Assembly: GCA_033819885.1 (NCBI GenBank)
Contig: JAQYUZ010000025.1
Coordinates: 170,872 to 234,871 of the forward strand
Direction of reading: 5' to 3'
Source: Microbotryomycetes sp. JL201
Taxonomy: Eukaryota > Basidiomycota > Microbotryomycetes
Length of the DNA: 64,000 nt
Shown: positions 45,301 through 57,844 of the stretch, one piece after another
Numbering within the stretch: the stretch's first letter is position 1
Layout: the number at the start of each line of letters is the position of its first letter
The notes under the pieces: generated by a model
The model's input: only the letters and a program-made list of their open reading frames with translations
Told to the model about the DNA's origin: nothing
Databases searched by the model: none
Position numbers and translations under genes: made by a program

Positions 45301-46739
45301 ATCCGCGAGTTTAGCGTGAATGGCGGGAAAAGGTCACGGCTGTGCAGCTACTGACAATTTGACAATCCATAAAAGGGCGTTGAGGACTGTAATGCGCAAG
45401 TCATTGTCGTAGTTGACGTTGGCGGAGGCCGACAAGAGAAATTGGACCAATGAAGGAAGATGCGGATTGAGCAAAGGCGTCTCCTGCAACAGGATCAAAA
45501 AATTTGAGTCCAACTGATCGTTGTCGTGGACGATTTTTCGCACGACGCACTGCAAGCGTGAGGCTCTCCAGCACCTCAAAGCCAGATTTCGCCGCAGCCT
45601 CGTCGTTGGCCTCGAGCGTTTGCGAGAGAACGCCGATAATGCCCGGAACTAGAGATTGGAACGCAGACTAGAAGACCCAGCGAAGACCGTTAGTGCTCAT
45701 GACCGCGAGACGCCGACCCAAGTCTCGCACTGACAATCTCTGCAGTCTCGCCTTGCTCAATGAATTCTGAGAGCTTGCCTAGTGATCTGACCGTCCACAC
45801 GCGTACGTTTAGACTGTCTGCATCTGCCAGTGTTCTATTGAAGAGGTCGAGCAACTGGGTCACGTGGTTGCGCAGCGATCCTCCTGGCTTCGACGGCGTG
45901 ACGACGAGGGTATCGAGAAGCATAAAGATGGTCTGAAGCGCAACTTCCCTTTGAGCAGAATCCTGAGCCGACGCAAGACTCCACAACCACGGCAGCAGCT
46001 CGGGCCAAGTGCCATTGCCCAGTTCGATGCGCGCGAGAGCTGAGATCAATCGGGTGGCTGCCGCACGCGATTGGCCGCTGTGAAAGCACAGAGCAGCATG
46101 CATCAGCTTGTGACTCTGGAGTACAGACGCATCTCCCCGACTGACGATTGCTCGGCGACAACGGCCTCGAGCAGACGCGCTTTGATGGCCGCGCGCACCT
46201 CTGGCGTCTGTTTGAGCCATTGCTTCGATTTCTTGGCCGTCACACGCTTCCGCAGCTCGACGAGAGCCAGTTGCCGGATCTGCGTCGTAAAGTGTGGCTC
46301 AGGTCAGCTGTTGCGCGCTCGGACTTCAGACCGACAGCCACGTACAGACAAGTCTTGGCTGGAAGTAGCAATGTCGAACAATGCGGGCACGCATTGCGCG
46401 TCCGTGTAAAAGTGATTGTTCAGCTGCACAGTCGCCTACAGAACCGGTCGGGCGAGGGAAAAAGCCGTTCAACAAAAAAAGGCGTACCGTCAATCGTTCG
46501 CGTCAGCGCATGCTCGATGACAACGCCAGCCAAGGCAGACGACTAGTCTCGAGCAGAACTTACGGCTTTGATTGTCTGTGTGTCAGGTGCGATTGTCTGC
46601 TGCAAGGTCGCAAATAGCGACGCAGTGAACGATTCCTGCACGTCACCGCCAGCAAAGACACTGCAATCAGCAGCCGAGCATGATGACCAATCCCAGTCCT
46701 GGAAATCGGCCGGGTGCTGCTTGTACTTACCGCCGCCAT
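42353..46739 (-). CDS. KAP123: Importin-beta family karyopherin, Kap123/importin-4 type
   Basis: A nine-base first exon (ATGGCGGCG, ending 46731) followed by an intron ending GTGCAG gives MAAESFTASLFATLQQTIAP, the best in-frame start. The protein is HEAT repeats throughout: NHFYTDAQCVPALFDIATS, SVRQLALVELRKRVTAKKSK (importin N-domain), GVVEGCSLFIQPHLDSLW, VRKAACNALGCLCEMLEEEC, AACTALDCLLEVLGKDIEPY-like ACTALDCLLEVLGKDIEPY, GTVVGAIGSAAHASKTAF, an acidic loop SDDEDGDFEDLDEEIDSDEE, SVEALLPGLTHHWHDGIRKS, and DPEAEVRSNAAFAMGSLLWH. The end RAGLTV follows a small intron, stop at 42353-42355. The order and acidic loop match Kap123/IPO4, which imports ribosomal proteins and histones H3/H4. About ten introns are present; exact boundaries were not all fixed. 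Confidence 0.87.
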
Positions 46740-46856
46740 CGTTCCTAGAAGAGAGAGGGCAAAGAAAGCGTCCGGACTGCGCACGTTTGAATGTTTTCTT
46801 GGCAACGAACACCTGATGCAACGATTCAACCTGAAATCCGGAACTTTGTCATAACT

Positions 46857-49800
46857 CATTGCAGTGCATCGTTTATTTCGTCGTCCTCGGCGCCAGCGAG
46901 GTCACGTGTCGCCGTGCCTTCAGCAACGGCGGGCACGGCTACTGCACCGTCGTTATCTAGCACTTGTCGAGAATCCACCGATTCAGTTTCGCCAGCTTCA
47001 GCCATGTCATCTAGTCCTCCATCGTTCAAGTCGTCTGCGGCTGGTACACTGGACGACGCAGCAGCTGTATCACGCCAGAAAGTCAATCGTCTGCCTTGAT
47101 GCTCTCCGAAAATGCCAGCATACCTTTGGCCATATCTTCCCCGAAAGCCAGTCTCCCAGGTTCGGCAGCATCCAGCTTGGCCGTGCCCGTCCCAGAAACT
47201 TCGGCGTTGTGCGCCACTGGGATGGTGGCGGCGTAGTCCGAAAGCTGTATATGGCGATCAGGATCGGGCAACCCGAGCTGAACGTCTGCAAACCTTACCT
47301 TTTCGGGAAAATCATTGCTACGAAAGTGCCTGCGTGAGCTGCAAACAAAGCTCTATTTGTCCGCCCAGCTTACCAAGAAAAGTCCCAATGACGGCCCCAT
47401 TTGGCACGCTCACACTGCCCTCTTGTCCATTCTCCAGCGTATGTCAAGGGAGAAAAGTGCCAGAACGACCAGAAGACGAAGATAGTCAGGACGATGACGA
47501 CCTGCAGTCGGAGTCGCGGCCTCAATCTGCTCGTCGCCAGGTCAAAAACGACTGCTAGCAACAGAATCTGCGTGAGACGCAAAGTCAGGTCATCATAAAT
47601 ACTTGACGTATCTTGCACACGCACTGCGAAGTACAATGCCGGTAAATAGTGGTGCAAAAACAGCTGGCGACCCATCAAAAAAAACGGGAAGTAGTGCAAC
47701 GCCCAACCGAGTGCGAGCACCCCACAAAGTCTGTCGTACGTGCTGACTTGAGCTGAGAACCATCAGGTTTTAGCTGGCTTAACTAGTGTCTCAGTCTGAA
47801 CGGTCTCACTGTTGCTGAAGTCTGAATAGCCTCGCTGAGCACGAAGCACCAGCAAGATCCTGACGGCAGCATAGAAAAATACGGCAAGTGTGGATGACCA
47901 CCAGACAAACGGATTGCCGATAAGGTACACTTGTCGATGGTCTTTGACCCAGCTTCAGAAAGCCCGGAAGTGTCAATCAGCGGCTTCCGAGCATATGCAA
48001 GTTTCACGTACAAGTTAATACCACGTCGAAGAATGGGCCATGATTGGGGACGCGAGTCGTACGCGTGCCTGTCGGTTAACCCAGCATTTGTGCGCCACAT
48101 GACTCGCTGCAGCTCAAGGAATTTTGACAAGAATCCTGGCCTCCGGTAGTTGACTTTGGCCGCATTGTCCGGCACTGCAGCGAGGACGTGTAGATGAATC
48201 TCTGCTTTTTGTATCGACGAGCTGAAGCTTACAGGCTTTATGGGTATTGGTCTCAATGTACCATATAGCGTTTTCGCGGGACGGATTCTTGTTGCAAGTG
48301 ACTTCTTGCTGCTCGAAACCCCAGTCCGGCAACTTGACCTTGTGACTGAACAAGTAGCAGCCTGTAAGTACGTGGCGCAGGCGGAATCGAGTTCGGAGCG
48401 TTTGAACGTTCTGCAGCGAGTCTTTGCCGCTCATGACATCCGTCTCGACGCGGTCAATTTCCAGTTGGAAATGGTCATTGGCATCGCCCTCAAACCCCTC
48501 AAAACCGTACGCAGACACTTCATTTTGGTAATCAACCTCCGTCACTGGCGCTCGAACATCGTGAGAATGGAGCTTCTTGTCGGTCGTCAAATGTCTGAGG
48601 ACGACAATTGCGTGCTGTTGAACTGGCGTGGGAGGCGTAGAGCTCTCCGGATCGGGTATGTCAGAATTTGCTGTCGCGTTGAGGATAACCCAGACGTTGT
48701 TATCGTCGCGATGCGGATAAAGCGTGATTTGTTGCTCTACGTGCATAGCAGACAAGAATCCGATGTCATCTTTCATAAATTCGAGTGAGAAAAAAACCAG
48801 ACGTACGCTTGCTGCCCGCGGGATAATTATGCGGATGTGAATGCAGGTAGCCTCCTTGCGTATGCGCATGCTTGATCGTAACGTGCGAACCGACCATGAC
48901 GTCTGTTCGGACTGTGGTCAGCCATTCTACTTGACCCGTACAGAGCATTTGGCACTAAGATGATTCTTACCGAGGTACGTGTCTTCCATTCCGTGACCAC
49001 GCAGCGTGTGCTGGAACTCGCTCGACATGAATCCATCGCCATCGCCACTGTTGCTTAGTATGGCAAAGTGGATGGCAAACATTGACAAGTAGAACAGACT
49101 CGGAACGGCGATCAGGCACACCGCTCTGGCCGCGAAGTGCCGTGCAAGCAACGGCAGCGGCACGCGCAAATCGCCAAGAAGCGTCCACAATTGGTGAACC
49201 GTTAACAATCCGACAGTCGCGATGGTGAACAGTCCTACCCATTTGCAGCTGACGACCGCGCCCAAAGACAACCCCGTGAGCACCAACCAAGTCCACCAAG
49301 GCCGGCTGAAAGGACCAGATTGCCCAGATCGATCCCTGGCGGCGTCGTTCTCATTGGTGAAGCAGATCCAACACAAAGCTGATAGCGCGGTGAAAAAGAC
49401 CAGGGGTGAGTCGAGCAGAATGAAACGAGACTGCGTCACGAAGCTGTTGTCAAACATGATGAGGAGAGCGCCCGCAAGCGCAGACGTCGGCCGGGTTTGT
49501 AGCGCTCGCAGCGTCAAATACGTCATTGGGACCAAGAGGAGCCCAAGAGTGGCGGGTAGTAGTCGCATGGCAATGTATGGCACGTGTTCTGGGCCGTACT
49601 CTCGCCCTGGACAAGCCAAACAATCAGCGGTGGGCAATGAAGGGATCTCCGCCCAAACGGCGGTCTCACCGATGTCTTTGAAATCAAAGCTGCCACCTTC
49701 GAAGCCCGACAGGTATGCCATGAGCGTGATCAGAAGCTTGGCTAGGGGTGGATGGACGTCCATAAAGAACCGGGACTGAATGTATCTGCTCGGATCGGAT

Positions 49801-50313
49801 CAGCGCGAGCGCTGCCGCGGTTCTCGGACGAGCGCACTTGTTCGCAAAACTAGCGCAGAAACGTGCGTTCCAATCAGCATGGATGCAATAGCGTATGCTG
49901 AGCCGACCTATGCTTACCCGCCAAAGTGGACTTCGTCAAACCTGGGAATGAGACCAGATGGAGGACATGGAGCGAGCGACAATTATGTGAGCGAAACGGA
50001 TTGCAGAATGATTTGGTGTGCCTCACACGACGCTGCTCGGCCGACCAATTTTCCACAGCCTGACGACGGCAGCAAGGACGGTCAAGCCCGCCACGACGCG
50101 CGTCTCGCCAGTGCTGAGGTTCAGTCCGCCACCAAGACGTGTCCAATATGACGTGTGCTTGGTTGGGGTGCCATCGTATCGACTCGGTTTGTCGTGGGTC
50201 CCGCCGTTGGTGCGCCAGTCGCGGCGGCGCAATGGCCCCGCGGACGCGTCCAAGGCGCCCGAGCCTTCGGACGATGGTGTCGCCTTGACCGCTCGTGAGC
50301 GCAGAGGCTCCAT
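46857..50313 (-). CDS. PMT1: Protein O-mannosyltransferase, Pmt1 type, with an acidic C-terminal extension
   Basis: The start is MEPLRSRAVKATPSSEG at 50313. After a membrane segment, spliced exons give VFDEVHFGGFANKYIQSRFF (catalytic Asp-Glu), MDVHPPLAKLLITLMAYLSG, FDFKDIGET, LLIMFDNSFVTQSRFILLDS, LTGLSLGAVVSCKWVGLFT, GDGDGFMSSEFQHTLRGHGM and MIR-domain blocks (DVMVGSHVTIKHAHTQGGYL, QITLYPHRDDNNVWVIL). Later membrane segments end LHYFPFFLMGRQLFLHHYLP and HFSPLTYAGEW. FDEVHFGGFA.K and FDFKDIG identify the PMT1 subfamily. The enzyme transfers mannose from dolichol-P-mannose to Ser/Thr in the ER. Two further introns extend it by 140 residues beyond the usual end HWDFSC; retention of the first of these puts TAA directly after HWDFSW. 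Its 3' end is 117 bp from the importin start. Confidence 0.92.
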
Positions 50314-50514
50314 CGTGGAATCCAGCGGTGCGTCGGGGTTTCAGCGCCGCGCGACCAAGTTGAAAGGCCCGAAACTGCCGTGCTGGCTGCGCTCCGCTTC
50401 GCACTCCGTGCCATCACTCGCCTATCACTGTGCGCACGCGCGACACGGAATGGCCAACGGGGGTTAGTCAAATGTTTTGTCGCTCTCCTTACGCTTGCAC
50501 ACACGAGCGCCAGC

Positions 50515-53500
50515 ATGCTGACTCAATTGGATGCGTTGCGAGTAGTCGTGGTACCACCGGCGAAGGCTGTGCCGTCATCGACAGCCACCTCGGCTGTGAG
50601 CGACTCGGTCCAATTGCAAGTGCAGCAAGCCGTCGACGAGGCAAAGGTGTGTCAGCTTGGCAGACTCTAAGCCTCTCTGGTTCGCTGTGCATCGCCGAGC
50701 GCGCTTTGGTTGGGCTCCACACGTGCTCTGCAGCAACAACTGACAGAACGCTGGGCGGCGGTGACAACAGGGAGCGACAGTACACCAGTTTGACCCCGAT
50801 GCGTCTCCAGAGGAAAAGGCCAGACTCGCTCGCAAGGGTGCGCCGTCATCGGTCGATATGTCCGCCTTGTCAAACGTCAAACCGCCAGAGAGAGCACATT
50901 TCGAGCAGAACGGAGGAATGGCTGTTGTAACAGACATTGGAACAAAGTCTGCTCTGGTTGAACCGACAACAAATTCGGCAGAAATCGATGCGGCGGCAAT
51001 AGTGGCAGCCGAGGGCCGTGTGGATCAGAATGGTACACCTGCACCCCCAGGAGCAATGCCAGCGACAGCCACAAAATTGAGAGAGAGTGCGTCTTGCCAC
51101 GCGCCACTTTTTCCCGAAGCTCCTCCGCTGACCCATGCGCTCTCGTCCCTCAGTCCCCGCTTGGTTTGCAATTGTACGTTTGAGTGCCGTTTCCTGACTC
51201 CCTGTGCGCTCTCTAAATGCGATTACGCCCTGTGGTAGGGCTGGACTGGCCAGGACAAATCCTTATTTCTGGCTCCAGAAGAGGCGAGAGCGCACTCGAT
51301 TTTGTCCGAGTTCATTAGCGAAGCCTACTTTGGACAGTGGTGAGCTCATCATTCGTGCTCAGAAGCTCTGTCATTTGCACCTAACATGTTGCTCTTGGGT
51401 TTTCAGGTGGCACAACGCCGGAATCATCATTTTCGCCGTTTTGGCAACTCACTTTACGACGCTCTTCGGAGGCGGCATGGCATCTTTAATCGTCATCGTG
51501 GCGGTGTGTGCCACGTACTATCAAACGAGTCTCACGCGCACGCGGCGCTATGCTCGTGACGACTTGGCGAGAGAAGTGGCGAAAAAAGGGCTTAACACGG
51601 ACGTCGAGTCGGCAAGCTGGCTCAATCACTTTCTGACTCGCTTCTGGTTGATTTATGAACCTGTGCTGTCGGCAACGATTGTCGCATCTGTCGACCAGGT
51701 GCTATCTGTCTCGACTCCCGCATTCCTGGATTCGGTAAGCGGGTGCCATTGCCTACAAACATTGTGCTAATCTAGTCTCTCAGATCCGAATGACTACATT
51801 CACGTTGGGCACAAAGCCACCTCGGATCGATCATGTCAAGACGTTTGTGAATACAGATGAAGGTATCTCCGATGCGCAATCAAGCTTGCTTGCAGTTGCC
51901 TGAATGACACCTCTCCGCCTGTAGACATCGTACTCATGGAGTGGAAGGTTTCTTTTGTCCCGAACGACGTGCAAGATTTAACAAAGGCGGCCACAGATAG
52001 GAAAGTCAATCCAAAGATTGTCCTCAACGTCCGCTTCGGCATCGGGCCAGCTGTCGTTGGAAAGGACATCGTGGTGGAAGACATCAGTTTCCAGGGCACG
52101 ATGGTCAGCGTACAAGCTTGGTCCCCTGGAAACTTGAACTGACCAGCCAGCTCTGTCCAGCGAGTTCGAATGAAGTTGATGACCGCTTTCCCACACGTCA
52201 AGCTCGTCGATTTGTCTTTCATGCAGCCGCCAGTCTTTGATTTCATACTTAAACCAATTGGCTTCGACTTATCCATGGTTCGTGCTCATTACAGGTCCTG
52301 CTCAGGCGCTGTTCTGACTACAAATCACTTCGCAGATTCCGGGACTCAGCCCATTCATCATGTCGCAACTTCACGCTACCCTTGGTCCAATGATGTATCA
52401 TCCGAACACCTTCACTCTGAACCTGGAGCAGATGCTGTCTGGCACGCCGATCGATACAGCCTGTGGCGTGCTTATGATCAGATTGCATAGCGCTAAGGGC
52501 ATCAAAGCAACAAAACTCGGCGGCGGAGCGCCTGATCCGTATATCAGTGTCTCAGTCGCCAATCGAGCTGAGCTTTCGCGGACGAGCACCAAACGCAGCA
52601 CGTAAGCGCACGCCTGCCTTCCGCTGTGGCGGGTACTCAAGTTCCTTTCAATTCACAGGTCATCGCCTAGATGGAACGAGACTGTCTTTATTCTACTCAA
52701 CAATCTGAATGAGACGCTTTCGCTTCGCGTCATGGATTACAATGAACACCGCCCAGACTCGGAATTGGGCACGGTCAGCTTTGACCTCAAGACTCTGAAC
52801 GACGACGGTCAACAGGAGGGCGTCGCCGGTGACGTACTCTTCGACGGCAAAGCCAGGGGCCAAGTTAAGTTTGACGCAATCTATTACCCTGTACTTGTCG
52901 CCAAGAAACTTGCCGACGGTACTGTCGAGCCCATTCCAGAAACAAGTGTGTTGTGGGTCAGTCCCGGGTGTAGTGTAGGCTGACTGAACATATGTTCAGA
53001 GTCCGGAGTTGTACGCCTGGTGGTCCACCAAGCCAAGGAGCTGGATCCTCACGGTCAGCAGATCAATCCGTTCGTCAATGTCACCCTGAACGCTCGCAAG
53101 GTGCATCAGAGCCAGACGCTGAAGCGCACGCCAAATCCTGTATGGGAACGTCCATGCGAGTTCTTGGTCACCGAAAAGGACAAGGCCGTGATCGGCGTTC
53201 AAGTCATGGACGACAACGCAATTCAAGCCGACACAAGGCTCGGCAACGTCAATGTTAAATTGACCGACATCATTGCCGCCAACGCTAAGGGTCAAGACTG
53301 GTTTCCACTGAGCAACGCCAAATCGGGCCGAGTCAGGCTCACTGCAGAATGGAAGCCTGTATCTATGGCGGGGGCAATTAGCGGTGCTGGCCAGTACACG
53401 CCTCCTCTCGGGGTTGTTCGGATCTTGTTCAAAGGTGCGCGCGACCTCAAGAACGTCGAGTTCAGCGGAAAGAGCGATCCGTATGCGCGCGTGCTTCACT

Positions 53501-56243
53501 CGGGCATTGTCTTGGCGCGAACGCAAGTGTCAGTCTGGATCTTCTTCGTCTCCAGGCTGTTTCATCGGCTTATTATTTTGTCTGGCAGTATTGACAACGA
53601 CCTAGATCCCGTTTGGGACGAGTGCGTTGGCCTCTCGGTGTTAGATGTGCGCAAATGTCTGATTGCTGCAATTCGCAGGATCGTATACATACAAGTCCAC
53701 AGCAAGAAGGATGTTTTCGTCGTCGAAGTCATGGACTATCAACACCTGTCTAAAGACCGCTCCCTTGGCGTGACCGAGCTCACAGTTGCGGACCTGTTGC
53801 AAGAGGGGTCGGACAAGACAGTCCATCCTTGGATCTCAACGGGCAAGCACTTGCGCAAAGAATCCCTCCGTATCGACGGTAGGAAGGCGGTGAAGGGTCT
53901 CATCGAGTACGAGGTCGAGTTTTGTGAGCAGGAATCTTTCGCCGATCTGCAAATTCGCTTGCTCACGTTCTTTGCAGTCCCATGCGCACCACTTAAGAAC
54001 GTACGATTCGACACTCCCGAATCAGACTCGATCCCGGAAAACATTGCTGTGAGCAATGGAAACGGGGAACAACAGGACAAAGAACCCGAGATAGGCATCG
54101 AGATCTCGCGAGACGCGCTGATGAAAACCGGTGAGCTCTTCCATCATAGCATAGAGCATGACAGCTGATTTGCACTGTCTGTTCCGCAAAGACACGGGTG
54201 TGCTGGCATTTCAGCTGAGAAGTGGACAACTCTCAAAAAAGGGCGCTCGTCTGGAAGTTCTCTTCGATGATGGTCAGTTTTGAAGAGAAACTCGGGCCAT
54301 CACGTACTATTGACTCAACTCCTCTGGTGATTTTTGTGCTTACAGGCTACTGGCCGGCATGTGAGTCACTTTCAGGCGGAAACCTCGAGGATGAGTCTGA
54401 CGCGAGACTCGTCAGACTCGACTGAGCCGGCAAGGTCAACCCATGCTGTCTGGGACGAGATCGGTGAAGCTGTCATACGAGAGAAGCAGTGGAGCCGTAT
54501 CATATTCAAGCTGAACGAGGCCGAGAAAGAGACGCGCGAAGACATTCTCGCTTCGTTGACGATGGACGTTGATACTTTCCTGGACGCCTGTCTCGACAAG
54601 CCAGGAACGTTCACGTTGACGGATCCTGCCGGTAGCTCACGCAGCACGATCACGGTAATGGCAAAGTACATACCGATTTACATGGAGATCGAGCCGCGCG
54701 AGAGCATCAACAATACGGGCACGCTGCGGGTAGAGCTTGTTGGAGCGAGAGGCCTCCCAGCTGCCGATCGCAATGGGAAGGCAGACCCTTGTACGTAATG
54801 GCGAGTGCATTCTGTAGTCTTGTGCTGATGCACATATCACCGTGCGCAGATGCCATTTTTCATCTCAATGGTTCTCGCATTTTCAAGTCAGAGACGGTCA
54901 AGAAAACGCTTGCGCCGACCTGGAACGAGAGCTTCGAGTGTCAGGTCCCAAGTCGCGTTGCTTCCGACTTTGTTGTGGAAATTTTAGACTGGGATCGGGT
55001 TGGTGAGTGGATCCTGCTTTCATCTCGTGAGCTTGCCATTGACATCACAACTTGCACCTAGGCTCGGCAACCAGGCTTTGCAAAGCCCATATTGACTTGA
55101 ACAGCCTCGAGCCGTTATCCTTGACCGAGATGGAGCTTCCGCTGGAGCCCTTCAAAGATCTGAGGCATAGCAAGGACGAACCTGTCTTACATATCAAGAT
55201 TCTCTTTCGGCCAGGCTTCCTTGCAAAGTCGCGCAAGGCAACATCGACTTTTAGCGCAGCCGGCCGAGTTGGAACTAATATTGCCGGCGGCGTGGTTGGC
55301 GTTGGCGGCAACATTGCTCATGCTGGTGGTGCGGTTGGCAAAGGCGCCATTGCAGGAGTCGGTGTCGTCGGTAAAGGTGCTGCTCAAGGAGTTGGCGTCG
55401 TCGGGAAAGGGGCTGTGCAAGGCGTTGGCGTCGTCGGCAAAGGGGCAGTCACCGGGGTCGGAGCTGTTGGTAAAGGCGTCTTTGGGGGCATCCGCAAGGT
55501 CACTGGTGCGTCTGCCCACGGCCGCAGTGCTTCCACGGGATCCGGAAGCATTCCGACGTACATGGTTGAGCAAGATGGTGCCCCTGTCTCGCCCGACATT
55601 GAGCTGCTAGCCGACCCCTCCAGCATTGGAGCAGCTGTACCTCAGTCGCTCCAAGTGAAGCTCAAGTCGCTTGACAACTTCAGCGAGGGAGGTGGGAAGA
55701 CACTCGTCACGATTAAGGCCGGAGGAAAGACGATCAAAGAGGCGAAGGCGCGAAGCAGCGGAAGCGACAGTACAGTATTTGACGACGTAGTGAGCATCAA
55801 TGCCGGGCAGAGGCCATTGAACTTGTCGTTCATCATTCAGTGAGGCCAAGCCTGCCGGTTTGCGAGTCTGACTGCGCTAACGCCTAATTGCCGGCTCGGC
55901 CAGTCACAAAAAAACGTTTGGCACCGACAAGCCGCTGGATACATGTCACATCGAGGACGTTTGGGATGTCCTCTCGCTCGCCAGTCAGCCGCAAGTCTTT
56001 GCGTTACCTTTGACTGAGCATCGCGGACAGCTGTTGGTTGAGCTCTCTGTCCGTCGAGGCCCTCTCACCTTGACTCAAGCATGCTACTAACCGTGCTCTG
56101 TCCTTCCCTGCATTCAGTGGAGTCCGCTTGCAATTTCCGCTTCGGGTTCGATCGTTGACGCTGACAATGTCAGCATCGCCGGCAGTGTCAGTCCTTCGAC
56201 AAAGGCACGATCCCGTTTTTCTGCATTTGGTCGTAAACATTGA
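50515..56243 (+). CDS. TCB: Tricalbin (SMP and multiple C2 domains), ER-PM contact tether
   Basis: The start is MLTQLDALRVVVVPPAKAV at 50515. Exon 2 (TVHQFDPDASPEEKARLARK) leads to FISEAYFGQWWHNAGIIIF and a membrane hairpin (AVLATHFTTLFGGGMASLIV). The SMP lipid-transfer domain includes SASWLNHFLTRFWLIYEPVL, FTLGTKPPRIDHVKTF and VVEDISFQGTMRVRMKLM. C2 domains begin at GVLMIRLHSAKGIKATKLGG, GVVRLVVHQAKELDPHGQQ, GVVRILFKGARDLKNVEFSG and GTLRVELVGARGLPAADRNG; a degenerate fifth begins at LQVKLKSLDNFSEGGG. Between C2 four and five lies a Gly-rich 11-residue repeat. The end is RFSAFGRKH, stop 56241-56243. Tricalbins move lipids between ER and plasma membrane in a calcium-dependent way. About twelve introns; several exact ends were not fixed. 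Confidence 0.93.
55334..55480 (+). repeat. 33-bp tandem repeat coding VGKGAxxGVGV in the tricalbin
   Basis: Four in-frame 33-bp units at 55334, 55367, 55400 and 55433 encode VGKGAIAGVGV, VGKGAAQGVGV, VGKGAVQGVGV and VGKGAVTGVGA, followed by a partial fifth VGKGVF. Third positions vary while the residues stay constant, which indicates selection on the peptide rather than fresh duplication. It lies between the fourth and fifth C2 domains. Confidence 0.9.
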
Positions 56244-56339
56244 AAGTACATCGTCTAGGCTTGTGTTTGTACAACTGAAATAATAATCTTCTTCGCCTAT
56301 TCCAAGTCTTGCTTCAGTGTCTTGCCCTCTCCCTTCGAC

Positions 56340-57704
56340 ATGCGTTTCACACTCTCGGCCTCTCTGTTCGCGCTTGTTGTTGCAGCTTTCTGGACTTCTG
56401 CTGTCGAGGCTGCGAAAGGACCAGTCATCACAAACAGTGCGTGGCACAGCGTACTTGACGGTCGAGGCGCGCATGCGCGCCCATGCTGACTGTCGCGTGT
56501 CTACTAACGCAGAGGTCTATTTTGATATACGACATGGGGAGAAGGTCCGTTGGGCACAAGACTACGGCCTGTGGTCGTCGCCGTACTGACATCGACTGAC
56601 ACGCGCTCTGTGGGCGCCATTACCGTCAGGACCTCGGTCGCATCGTGATCGGGTACGTTGGGCCAGATTAGGTGATCTACATTCAGCTCCAATCTGACAT
56701 TGATGCCTTCAGCCTTTTCGGCAAAACCGTGCCTCGAACAGCGGAGAACTTTCGGTAATTGACTTGCCAGTGTTATTCATCCGGGTTTTGAATAGTCCTG
56801 TGACGCCCCTGCGGTTGCACAGTGCTCTTGCCACTGGCGAGCAGGGTTTTGGCTACGAAGGTTCTGCTTTCCATCGCGTGATAAAGTCAGTGCTGCAACT
56901 TCTACATGTTTCCATCATACTCACAAGCCCACTGATTGAACTGCTAGGTCATTCATGATTCAAGGCGGAGATTTCACGCGCGGCGACGGCACGGGTGGCA
57001 AGAGGTGCGTTGTCTTTTGCGGCTTTTGCTCCGTGGACGGTCCTGACTTTGTTGATGCAGCATCTATGGCGATCGTTTTGCCGATGAAAAGTAATTATCG
57101 CAGGCTGTCTGGAACACCTTGAAGCGATTGCTAATACACCCGAATCAGCTTCAAGCTTCGCCATTCCGGCCCTGGCGACGTGTCAATGGCGAATGCTGTA
57201 AGTTAGCGGAGCTACTAAACGTGGCTTGCATGCTTAATGGGCGATGTCAACTCCGCTTCTAGGGGAAGGACACGAACGGTTCTCAGTTCTTCATCTGTAC
57301 GGTCAAAACTTCCTGGCTTGACGGTCGTCATGTGGTGAGCATCACTGCAGTGCACACGTGCGCAGTTGCACATGAGCTCCACGCGCTGTGCTGACGTTTC
57401 TTTCAACGTAAGGTCTTTGGCCGTGTTCTCGAGGGTATGGACATTGTCACAGCGGTGAGTTGCTGTCTCGATTCTGCGAAGACGGAGGCCGTGCTCATGT
57501 CTCCCACCTCAAGATTGAAAATGTGCCCACTGGCCCTGGGGATAAACCAAGGGAAAAGGTTGTGATCTCCTCCTCGGGTGAGTCTGCAAGTTTGACTTTT
57601 TGCGCAAAAGCTGATCGACATGTCGATGCTGCCCAGGAGAACTTCCAATCGAGCTTGAGATCGATGCTGACGGTGCGCCGGTTCCTCTTCGCGCTGAGCT
57701 GTAA
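56340..57704 (+). CDS. Secretory-pathway cyclophilin (cyclophilin B type peptidyl-prolyl isomerase)
   Basis: The start at 56340 gives a signal peptide ([20 protein letters not shown]), cleaved before AAKGPVITN. Small exons supply [128 protein letters not shown] and [20 protein letters not shown]. Catalytic residues are present: FHR, QGG, QFFI, and the Trp of SWLDGRH that goes with cyclosporin binding. The C-terminus is [21 protein letters not shown] is close to, but not, a canonical HDEL-type ER retention signal. At least seven introns interrupt a short protein. It acts in protein folding in the ER or further along the pathway. Confidence 0.92.
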
Positions 57705-57844
57705 AAGTATTCAGACGCAATGCTTTTCTGACGATCAACGGAAATGCCCAGAGCGAGTCGCCGCTTGACAGAAACTTCTGTGAAGCAATGTTACCGGGAT
57801 GATGTATTGAGAACTAGTTTTTTGCGAAAAGAGTTGTGATTTCA

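Noticed and set aside
46857-47271. Two small minus-strand frames as an independent acidic-protein gene
   Set aside because: They join in frame through GT-AG introns to the end of PMT1 (HWDFSC), so I treat them as the PMT1 tail.
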